Shown piece by piece: positions 33,502-40,970 of a stretch of DNA of 64,000 nt. Each line of letters starts with the position of its first letter. Position 1 is the stretch's first letter. The position numbers and the translations under genes are program-made. The notes below the pieces were generated by a model. It had not been told where the DNA came from. It did no database searches and was given only the letters and a program-made list of their open reading frames with translations. This DNA is from CAYJII01 sp964370225. Lineage in GTDB: Bacteria > Bacillota > Clostridia > Oscillospirales > Ruminococcaceae. The DNA is taken from positions 1-64,000 of the forward strand of contig CAYJII010000002.1 in assembly GCA_964370225.1 (NCBI GenBank), in the 5' to 3' direction.

Positions 33502-35568
33502 ATGAAACAGTACAACGCTAACAACATCAAAAACATTGCGGTTACGGGTCATGCAAGCAGTGGAAAAACTTCTCTGATTGAAGCCCTTCTCTATAAAACC
33601 GGCGCAACAGACCGACTAGGGAAAATTTCCGAAGCAAACACCGTATGTGACCATGACCCTGAGGAAACAAAAAGAAAATGCTCAATCAGCCTTTCAATTG
33701 CTCCATTTGAGTATAAAGACTGCAAATTTAACATGCTTGATGCACCAGGTCTTTTCGACTTTGAGGCAGGTGTATGCGAAAGTGTTAGGGCAGCTGAAAG
33801 TGTAATCGTTACGGTATCTGGACGTTCAGGATTATCCGTTGGCGCAAAAAAAGCATATAAACTAGCGAAAAAGCAAAACAAAGCTCGTATGTTTTTTGTT
33901 GGAAAAATGGACAGAGACGGAGCTGATTTTTACAAAGTTTTAGAACAACTTAAAACAGCATTTGGACCTTCTGTTTGCCCACTTGTAGTGCCTTTTGCTT
34001 CAGACAGAGTGATTGAGTGCTACATAAACTTAATCGATATGAAAGCATTTAAATATGTAGATGGTGAACCTCAAGAAGTTGAGTTGCCAGAAAACGAACA
34101 TAGACTTGAGGGGCTAATAACTGCTATCAGCGAAGCTGTTGCAGAAACTGATGATGAATTATTTGAAAAATATTTCTCAGGAGAAAAATTTACTCATGAT
34201 GAATTAATCAGAGGAATTCACAAAGGTATAAAAAATGGAGCTATAACTCCTGTTTTCTGCGGTAGTAGCACCACTATGGAAGCGCTTGACATGATGCTAA
34301 GCGGTATGCAAACTCTACTTCCTAGCGCTATGGAGTCCGCAGTTGAAACTGCTATTGACGACAAAGGCAATGAAGTTGCTGTGCTTTGCGATGAAGATAA
34401 AGCTTTAGTAGCGTATGTGTTTAAAACTGTAGCAGACCCATTTGTAGGAAAACTTTCATTTGTAAAAGTTATCTCGGGCAAACTATCCCACGATGTTATC
34501 CCGACTAATATGTCTACAGGTGAGCCTGAAAAACTAGGTAAAGTTATATACCTAAAAGGGAAAAAACAAGAGGACACAAAATATATTCCTGCTGGTGATA
34601 TTGGCGCTGTGACTAAACTTGCAGCTAACACTGGGGATACTTTGTGCCACGGTACAAAAGTTACTTTAACAAAAACCGATTTCCCTACTGCATGCTATTC
34701 TATGGCGATTTTACCACTTAACAAAGGTGATGAAAGTAAAATTGCACAAGGACTGCATCGTTTATTAGAAGAAGATTTAACTCTAACTTATCACACAAAT
34801 ACCGAAACTCATCAGCAGCTAGTGGGCGGTCTGGGTGAACAGCACCTTGACGTTGCAGTATCTAAGCTTAAAAATAAATTTGGTATTGACGTGAAACTTG
34901 AAGCGCCTATAGTAGCTTATAGAGAAACTATACGCAAAAAAGTTAAAGTTGAGGGTAAACATAAAAAACAATCAGGCGGACATGGTCAGTTTGGTCATGT
35001 GTGGATTGAATTTGAGCCTTGTGACGCTGACACTTTAGTGTTCGATGAAAAAGTATTCGGTGGATCAGTTCCAAAGGGCTACTTTCCAGCTGTTGAAAAA
35101 GGCTTACGTGATAGCACTGCTAAGGGAGTTTTAGCTGGCTATCCAGTTGTTGGAATTAAAGCGACTTTAACAGATGGTTCATACCATCCGGTTGACTCGT
35201 CTGAAATGTCATTTAAAATGGCTGCATCCATCGCTTATAGAAACGGTTTGCCTCAAGCATCACCACAACTCCTAGAGCCAATCGGAAAACTAAGCGTTTA
35301 CGTTCCTGACTCACATACAGGGGATATGATGGGGGAACTTAATAAGCGTCGTGGTCGTGTGCTAGGCATGACTCCTGCTGAGGATAGCGAAACTATAATC
35401 GAAGCTGAAGTGCCAATGAGCGAAATGCACGACTTTGCAGTGCTAGTTCGTCAAATGACTCAAGGTGCTGGCATGTTTACATTCGAGTTTGAAAGATACG
35501 AGCCACTACCAGGCCAACTTGAAGCTGACGTAATTGCGAAAGCAAAAGAAGTCTTAAAAGACGAATAA
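33502..35568 (+). CDS. Elongation factor G-like GTPase (EF-G2 type)
   Basis: This is a translational GTPase paralogous to EF-G; the role of this subgroup is not settled. G1 is GHASSGKT rather than GHVDHGKT, G3 is DAPG, and G4 reads VGKMDRDGAD, where the usual Asn of NKxD is Gly. Domains II-V follow (PFVGKLSFVKVISG, GLGEQHLDVAVSKL, GYPVVGIKATLTDGSYHPVDSS, LNKRRGRVLGM). The ATG at 33502 follows TGGAG at 11 bases and gives 688 residues; an upstream TTG frame is ignored. A canonical fusA is not in this window. Confidence 0.9.
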   Translation: MKQYNANNIKNIAVTGHASSGKTSLIEALLYKTGATDRLGKISEANTVCDHDPEETKRKCSISLSIAPFEYKDCKFNMLDAPGLFDFEAGVCESVRAAESVIVTVSGRSGLSVGAKKAYKLAKKQNKARMFFVGKMDRDGADFYKVLEQLKTAFGPSVCPLVVPFASDRVIECYINLIDMKAFKYVDGEPQEVELPENEHRLEGLITAISEAVAETDDELFEKYFSGEKFTHDELIRGIHKGIKNGAITPVFCGSSTTMEALDMMLSGMQTLLPSAMESAVETAIDDKGNEVAVLCDEDKALVAYVFKTVADPFVGKLSFVKVISGKLSHDVIPTNMSTGEPEKLGKVIYLKGKKQEDTKYIPAGDIGAVTKLAANTGDTLCHGTKVTLTKTDFPTACYSMAILPLNKGDESKIAQGLHRLLEEDLTLTYHTNTETHQQLVGGLGEQHLDVAVSKLKNKFGIDVKLEAPIVAYRETIRKKVKVEGKHKKQSGGHGQFGHVWIEFEPCDADTLVFDEKVFGGSVPKGYFPAVEKGLRDSTAKGVLAGYPVVGIKATLTDGSYHPVDSSEMSFKMAASIAYRNGLPQASPQLLEPIGKLSVYVPDSHTGDMMGELNKRRGRVLGMTPAEDSETIIEAEVPMSEMHDFAVLVRQMTQGAGMFTFEFERYEPLPGQLEADVIAKAKEVLKDE

Positions 35569-35591
35569 AATTTTACACAATAACAAGAATA

Positions 35592-35630
35592 ATATAGGTA
35601 AGTGTTTTGAACACTTACCTATATTTTTAT
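35592..35630 (+). terminator. Terminator of the EF-G-like gene
   Basis: ATATAGGTAAGTGTT pairs perfectly with AACACTTACCTATAT over 15 bp with a 3-base loop and then a T-rich run. Confidence 0.9.
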
Positions 35631-35647
35631 TTTTTTACAAAATAATC

Positions 35648-35674
35648 TAAATTTATTAATTTATTAGTCGATAA
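35648..35674 (+). promoter_or_regulatory. Sigma-D (sigma-28)-type promoter of the chemoreceptor gene
   Basis: TAAA and GTCGATAA are exactly 15 bases apart, against the Firmicutes consensus TAAA-N15-GCCGATAA. It lies about 65 bases before the MCP ATG, and no competing sigma-A promoter is obvious. Confidence 0.65.
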
Positions 35675-35740
35675 AAATAAAGAGATTAAAAACAATACTT
35701 TCACATTAAAGCAAAATACCAATATTTGGAGGAATTTATA

Positions 35741-37519
35741 ATGTTAAAAAACATGAAAATTAGTGCAAAAATGTCATTGGCAATGGGAATTATTATGTTA
35801 GCATTAATTGCCACACTAGCATTCTCCGTATTTTCACTAGGTACGGCTACTCTATCTTTAACCGAACAAAGGGACGATGTAGTGCCTGCTCTTGAAGAAT
35901 TAGGCATTGTTTTGCAATCAGTAGAACTTGTGCCTAAAGAAATGTATTGGGCTCTTATGTCTGAAGATGGGGCTACGGCTGCCAAGTCAGTGGAAACTAT
36001 TAATGAGCAAATTGCTGTATTCACAACTGCATTTAATAGTTTAAAATCACACGAACAGCTCGCTGTTGAAGAGTTGGGGCAAATTGATATTTTAGTGGGA
36101 GATGGCATACAATATATCGAGCAGCTATCTGCTTTACTTTTGCAAGATACTGACGAAGCTCGTGGACAAGCTTACCTATTATTAATCAATGAAGTTAATC
36201 CATTGTTTGATGAGGTTTCTGCTCTTACTATTCAAGCTAATGCAAAAATTGATGATATGATTGATATTAAATTAGGCGAAGATGCTGTAGTAGCAACTAA
36301 TTCTACTTATGCATTATTTGCAATCGGTGGTGTAGCTTTAATATTCACAGTTTTCATCTCGATTTCATTAATTAAGGGCATTACTAAACCTCTTGGCCAA
36401 GTTAGCGCTGCTGCAATAGAAATGTCTAAGGGGAACCTTAATGCTACAATCGACTACCAATCAGGTGATGAAATTGGTATGGTTGCGAATAGTCTACGTG
36501 CATCAATTGATACAATCAATGCCTATATACAGGATATCGCTAGGGCAACTGCAATGATGGCAAACGGCGATTTCACAGCACAACCTTCACAGGAATTTAT
36601 CGGAGACTTTAAACAAATTGAAACTTCAATGATGAAACTTATGTCTGAAATGTCCTCTACTTTAGGACAAATCTCCATAGCTTCCGAACAAGTTTCAGCT
36701 GGTTCCGACCAAGTTTCCTCTGGTGCGCAATCACTTGCACAAGGTGCAACTGAACAAGCTAGCTCCGTTGAAGAATTGTCGCTATCAATCAGCGAAATCT
36801 CTGAGCAAGTTAAACTCAATGCAGAAAACTCACTTAAAGCTAACAAAATGGCTGAACTTGCTACAAATGCGATTACTTCAAGCAACCAACAAATGCAACA
36901 ATTAAAACTTTCGATGAACGAAATCGATACAAAATCCAAAGAAATCAACAAAATCATTAAAACAATCGAAGATATTTCTTTCCAAACAAATATCCTTGCT
37001 TTAAACGCTGCTGTTGAAGCTGCTAAAGCTGGTACTGCTGGAAAAGGCTTCGCTGTTGTTGCTGAGGAAGTTCGTAATCTTGCTGCTAAATCCGCAGAGG
37101 CTGCTAAAAACACTACTGACTTAATCGAAAGCTCCGTTTCTGCAATCGCTCAAGGTGTTAAATACACCGACCTTACCGCAGAAGATTTAAACTCTGCTGT
37201 AGAAAATGTTGTTGCTACTAACGATGTTATCTCTGAAATCTCACAAGCTTCAAGCGAACAAGCTGCTGCAATCACTCAAATCACTATTGGTCTTGACCAA
37301 ATCTCTGCAGTTGTTCAAACTAACTCCGCTACAAGCGAAGAAAGTGCTGCTGCTAGTGAAGAGCTTTCAAGCCAAGCTAATTTGTTAAAACAACTACTAA
37401 GTGGATTCGTTTTAACAGACGGCAATAAACAAACTGTATTTGCTCCAACAAAAAGCAAACTTGCAATAACAGATTCGCATGATGCAGATTCATTTATCTA
37501 TAATGATGATAAATATTAA
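35741..37519 (+). CDS. Methyl-accepting chemotaxis protein
   Basis: This is a transmembrane chemoreceptor that controls CheA. Membrane segments span about residues 12-32 and 189-211. Between them is a helical four-helix-bundle sensor of about 155 residues. HAMP follows at about 213-265, and a second HAMP-like stretch (IARATAMMANGDF) after it. The signalling tip (FQTNILALNAAVEAAKAG then GFAVVAEEVRNLAAKS) is intact. There is no C-terminal CheR-tether pentapeptide. TTGGAGGA selects the ATG at 35741, giving 592 residues. The ligand is unknown. Confidence 0.93.
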   Translation: MLKNMKISAKMSLAMGIIMLALIATLAFSVFSLGTATLSLTEQRDDVVPALEELGIVLQSVELVPKEMYWALMSEDGATAAKSVETINEQIAVFTTAFNSLKSHEQLAVEELGQIDILVGDGIQYIEQLSALLLQDTDEARGQAYLLLINEVNPLFDEVSALTIQANAKIDDMIDIKLGEDAVVATNSTYALFAIGGVALIFTVFISISLIKGITKPLGQVSAAAIEMSKGNLNATIDYQSGDEIGMVANSLRASIDTINAYIQDIARATAMMANGDFTAQPSQEFIGDFKQIETSMMKLMSEMSSTLGQISIASEQVSAGSDQVSSGAQSLAQGATEQASSVEELSLSISEISEQVKLNAENSLKANKMAELATNAITSSNQQMQQLKLSMNEIDTKSKEINKIIKTIEDISFQTNILALNAAVEAAKAGTAGKGFAVVAEEVRNLAAKSAEAAKNTTDLIESSVSAIAQGVKYTDLTAEDLNSAVENVVATNDVISEISQASSEQAAAITQITIGLDQISAVVQTNSATSEESAAASEELSSQANLLKQLLSGFVLTDGNKQTVFAPTKSKLAITDSHDADSFIYNDDKY

Positions 37520-37534
37520 TAGCTACTAATATAT

Positions 37535-37566
37535 AAAAAAATCAGGCTTTATGCCTGATTTTTTTT
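37535..37566. terminator. Bidirectional terminator after the MCP gene
   Basis: AAAAAAATCAGGC pairs with GCCTGATTTTTTT around a 5-base loop. It is shared with the convergent GHL10 gene. Confidence 0.88.
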
Positions 37567-37590
37567 GCGCGTATAATGCTTTATCCTAGC

Positions 37591-38778
37591 TTATTTAATA
37601 TTATCATACCTAAATAGCACGTACCCATCAGAATTATTAGAATCACTCACCGTTTCAATCTGCTGGTTTAAAATGTCGTTTTCTGCAAATTTATATGCCG
37701 CTAAACCTATGTATAGTTTCGCATGAGAATCCTTAAGCAAAGCTTCCCATTTTTCCATTGTAGGCACAAATGGCGCTGTTTCATGATCATATTCCCAATA
37801 AATCTGTGGGACAACATAATCTATATACCCCTCAGTGGTGCACCATAATAGTAAATCTGTGTAATAATGTATATCTGAGTTTGGCACTTCAGAATATCCG
37901 CCAGCTGGACTTATCCCAAACTCTATACTGCTATCAACCGATTTAACCGTGTCATATATAGCTTTCACTAATGTGCTCGTTGCTTCTTTTGCGACACTTT
38001 CGCTATGCCCAAACTTATCAGGGGGCAATACGTAAAAATAATCATCTATATGCATAGCATCGATGTCATAATTTTCTGCAATCTCCCTAACTCCGTCTGT
38101 AATCAGCGTAATAACTTCCTCGTTTGCAGGGTTTAAATACCACATCGTATTGCTCTCATCCATTTGCATATACTCAGGATTTTTATACCACTGCTTAATC
38201 TTATAATCTTCGCTCAATATATCCATATTTTCGCTCGTACTTAGCCTAAAAGGGTTTATCCATGCATGAATTTCAAGCCCCATTGAATGTGCAAGCTCCA
38301 CCATTATTTCAAGTGGGTCATACGCAATCGGTATTCCATATATACCGCTTGCAGACTCTGATGTTGGGTAAATCTCTGAATCGTAGTATGCATCGCCATG
38401 CGAGCGCATTTGCACCACCACTGTGTTAAGTTCCAAATCCACGCATTTTTCGAAAATTTCCGTGATATTGTTTGTGAACTGCTCTTTGGTTTTTCCTTTT
38501 AGCGCCCACTCATACTCCAAAAAGGAAATCCACACGCCCTTCATTTCTTCCACTTGCTCAGGCTCATCATCAGTATCTATTTGTGCATCACTGCTCTGAT
38601 TATCGTTATCGCCATAAACTTCGCTTGTGATATCGTCTAAGGTTTTGTCCGCTCCATCGCTATCAAGCTGTGAATTAAATGCTGGATATTCCCCACTATA
38701 CTCCACCTTAGAAACATCGCTACACGCAGTCAATACGAGCATTATTGCAACTAATGTTATAATTATTTTTCTTTTCAT
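37591..38778 (-). CDS. GHL10-family glycosyl hydrolase-like lipoprotein
   Basis: This is probably a wall- or polysaccharide-acting glycoside hydrolase of the GHL10 (DUF187) fold. A lipoprotein signal ends LVLTAC with Cys19. An acidic linker (residues 25-80, many Asp/Ser) precedes the TIM barrel that starts MKGVWISFLEYEWAL. Key blocks are VVVQMRSHGDAYYDSEIYP, LEIHAWINPFR and MHIDDYFY, with the YVVPQIYWEYDHE strand near the end. The ATG at 38778 follows CGGAGGTAAT. The length of 395 residues fits. Confidence 0.87.
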   Translation of the reverse strand: MKRKIIITLVAIMLVLTACSDVSKVEYSGEYPAFNSQLDSDGADKTLDDITSEVYGDNDNQSSDAQIDTDDEPEQVEEMKGVWISFLEYEWALKGKTKEQFTNNITEIFEKCVDLELNTVVVQMRSHGDAYYDSEIYPTSESASGIYGIPIAYDPLEIMVELAHSMGLEIHAWINPFRLSTSENMDILSEDYKIKQWYKNPEYMQMDESNTMWYLNPANEEVITLITDGVREIAENYDIDAMHIDDYFYVLPPDKFGHSESVAKEATSTLVKAIYDTVKSVDSSIEFGISPAGGYSEVPNSDIHYYTDLLLWCTTEGYIDYVVPQIYWEYDHETAPFVPTMEKWEALLKDSHAKLYIGLAAYKFAENDILNQQIETVSDSNNSDGYVLFRYDNIK

Positions 38779-38810
38779 ATTACCTCCGAAATCTTATATT
38801 CCCCAAAAAT

Positions 38811-38858
38811 AAAAGCATATATATTATTTCGTCTAAGTAAATAATCATATATGCTTTT
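38811..38858. terminator. Bidirectional terminator-like hairpin
   Basis: AAAAGCATATATATTATTT pairs with AAATAATCATATATGCTTTT with one bulge and a 9-base loop. It follows the signal-peptidase-like gene on the minus strand. Confidence 0.7.
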
Positions 38859-38866
38859 AACTTCAT

Positions 38867-40402
38867 TTATTTTCTCTTTACGTCTACTTTAATATCCGCC
38901 TCGTAATTCGGCGTGCTAATAATAAAACCGTCACCTTGCTCATTTGCTTTGACTTCTATCGCATTTGCTTTTATATTTTTAAAGTCAAAATCAATAGCAT
39001 CTTCTTTTAAGTCAATTGAAACGAAATTATTTAAAGCAAAAGTTTCTGCTATTTTTATAAAATTATCTCTTTCAGCCTGTTTTGTAATCTCGTCAACTGG
39101 CAAGCCTTGTTTTGCGAGCTCTAAGTCAAATTCTATCGTGTTATCCAAGTTTTCATAGTCATTTGTACTTATCGCTTTATCAAGCTGAGTAATCACTGCA
39201 AGTGAAGATGAACTTTTCTGTACACTCATAAAATCCTCAAACGCTTTATCAGATTTTGCTTCCATATCAGGTGCAGCTTCTGGTAAAAAGTCCGTATTTA
39301 GTGTTGAAATTGTTTCGCTCTTCATCAGCTCTTCAACAATAGGACTGGATGGAATTTCTTTTAATAGCTTGTCTATCAACATGATTTCATCATCTAGCGA
39401 AACTATTGGCGTAGAAATCAAAAATTCATCGATAATTTTCTTTTTCTCTTCTTCTAATCTATCCTCTTGCATATTAGGCAAATTCACCTGACTAGGTGTA
39501 GTAGTAATTGGCTCTGCTTTGCTAATTGGTGTAGCCGCAATCGGTTGCTCTACTTTCGGCAATACTACTGGCTTAATTTCAGTTGTTTTCTCTTTTTGAA
39601 CTTCATCTACTGATTTAATCGCTGGCACAGTGTCGACCTTTGGTGTCACTACTTTTGGTGCGATATCTTTCTGACTGATAGTCGGTGGTTTTTCATCAAT
39701 CTTAGATACAAAAAGTGGATTGCTTTTCACAGCACCTTCTGTAGTAGCTTTACTAATCGGTGCTTTTTCGATTGGTTTAACTTCTTTAATTTCCTCAATT
39801 AGTTCATCGGAATTAGCATTGCTTAGTACTTTTACAAGCACCGCAACTAGTTGCATTATCACAAATAACGCTATCGGGATAGTCACAAAATAAACTATTC
39901 CCAAGCTTGAAGTCATGCTTTTAAACAATGACCCCAGCACTCCGACTGCATACTCGCCTTTGAAAAACTCGGTGCTAGTAGACACAGCCACAGGTGTCTC
40001 GTTTAAATCAACACTTATGTAATACATCTCTTCTCCATCAATAATTTCAGCCGTGGAGACAATACCAATGCAGTAATCAGTGTAATTTTCGCCATATAAG
40101 TTTGTCCTCACTGAATCTGACGCTTTAAACGCAACCGTGTCAGACTGAGTTAGTTGCTCCTCAGTTGCAACACTTTGGAATAAAACCATATCGCCAATTT
40201 CCGCTATCCCAACATCTGCAGTTTTATCATCTAAAACAGGAACAAATTTGTAGCCGAACAACTCAGGTAATCCACCGTTTTCTTCCGCCACAGATAGCGA
40301 ATTTTGCACTAAGAAATATGCGCCTGTAACAATAAGCGCAAGCACTAGCACAATGATTGCAATTAGCTGTAGCGTTTTATAAGCTATATTTTTTTGTTTC
40401 AT
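38867..40402 (-). CDS. Signal-peptidase-like membrane protein, active site lost
   Basis: The N-terminal half recalls SipW-type signal peptidase I: a membrane segment (10-32), an extracytoplasmic domain of about 135 residues with GYKFVPVLDD...GIAEIGDMVLFQ, and a second segment (168-192). Where active enzymes have SGSM with the catalytic Ser, this protein reads VLDDKTAD, so it should be inactive. A long Pro/Lys/Glu-rich linker (about 205-335) and an acidic C-terminal region (340-511) follow, presumably cytosolic. GGAGG 6 bases upstream selects the ATG at 40402 (511 residues). Function unknown. Confidence 0.6.
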   Translation of the reverse strand: MKQKNIAYKTLQLIAIIVLVLALIVTGAYFLVQNSLSVAEENGGLPELFGYKFVPVLDDKTADVGIAEIGDMVLFQSVATEEQLTQSDTVAFKASDSVRTNLYGENYTDYCIGIVSTAEIIDGEEMYYISVDLNETPVAVSTSTEFFKGEYAVGVLGSLFKSMTSSLGIVYFVTIPIALFVIMQLVAVLVKVLSNANSDELIEEIKEVKPIEKAPISKATTEGAVKSNPLFVSKIDEKPPTISQKDIAPKVVTPKVDTVPAIKSVDEVQKEKTTEIKPVVLPKVEQPIAATPISKAEPITTTPSQVNLPNMQEDRLEEEKKKIIDEFLISTPIVSLDDEIMLIDKLLKEIPSSPIVEELMKSETISTLNTDFLPEAAPDMEAKSDKAFEDFMSVQKSSSSLAVITQLDKAISTNDYENLDNTIEFDLELAKQGLPVDEITKQAERDNFIKIAETFALNNFVSIDLKEDAIDFDFKNIKANAIEVKANEQGDGFIISTPNYEADIKVDVKRK

Positions 40403-40536
40403 AGACATCCTCCATATTAAATTTGCTGTATAAAGCAATAACCTTTATTTTTGCCATGTTTTACGCCAACATAGCGATAAAATCACGCCTATTTATCCTC
40501 TTAAGTATTGTTGCGCGAATTTATATTTATACATAT
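40403..40536 (-). promoter_or_regulatory. Long leader of the signal-peptidase-like gene
   Basis: The predicted transcript has about 134 untranslated bases. A small ATGTT/AACAT hairpin is visible near the middle. No known riboswitch is recognised. Confidence 0.35.
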
Positions 40537-40542
40537 ACAATA

Positions 40543-40571
40543 ATTATGCTTTTTTTTTACAAAAATGTCAA
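40543..40571 (-). promoter_or_regulatory. Strong sigma-A promoter of the signal-peptidase-like gene
   Basis: TTGACA and CATAAT lie 17 bases apart, with an A-tract in the spacer, on the minus strand. Confidence 0.7.
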
Positions 40572-40594
40572 GGAAAAATTCTCATTTAGTTAAA

Positions 40595-40888
40595 TTATTC
40601 GAATAATTTGCTCAAAAAGCTCTCTTTTTTCTTCGTGATTACCACATCGGACTTATATTCGCTCACCAAAATGATATCTTCTCCAATAATTTGGATTTTA
40701 TCGCAACTTATCCTAATGTCAGTGGTTTTTCCGAATAAGCCAAAAAATTTACTTCTACCATATGAGATTAAATGCGTAATCGCAAACTTTTCTAAGTCAA
40801 ATTCGATGTCGTCAACATAACCTATTTTTAGCCCGTCGTGGACGCATATCATTTCTTTGCTTTTTAAATCTTCAAATTTTGATAGCAT
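40595..40888 (-). CDS. YlmC/YmxH family PRC-barrel protein
   Basis: This small PRC-barrel protein belongs to a family linked to sporulation in Firmicutes. The pattern LKSKEMICVHDGLKIGYVDDIEFD and the following ITHLISYGRSKFFGLFG are typical, as is the IRISCDKIQIIGEDIILV strand. It has 97 residues with a Lys-rich tail. It sits downstream of mutS2 on the same strand with an 80-base gap. The role is not known. Confidence 0.82.
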   Translation of the reverse strand: MLSKFEDLKSKEMICVHDGLKIGYVDDIEFDLEKFAITHLISYGRSKFFGLFGKTTDIRISCDKIQIIGEDIILVSEYKSDVVITKKKESFLSKLFE

Positions 40889-40970
40889 TTCATCACCGTC
40901 TCATTACAATTTTTGATATAGCAAAAGCTTTGTCAAATAATTATATGATTGTTTGCATGAAAATATGCTC

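Noticed and set aside
36523..37113. 196-codon minus-strand frame inside the chemoreceptor gene
   Set aside because: It is a Ser/Ala/Ile-rich shadow of the MCP coding sequence in another frame, with no ribosome site and no family.
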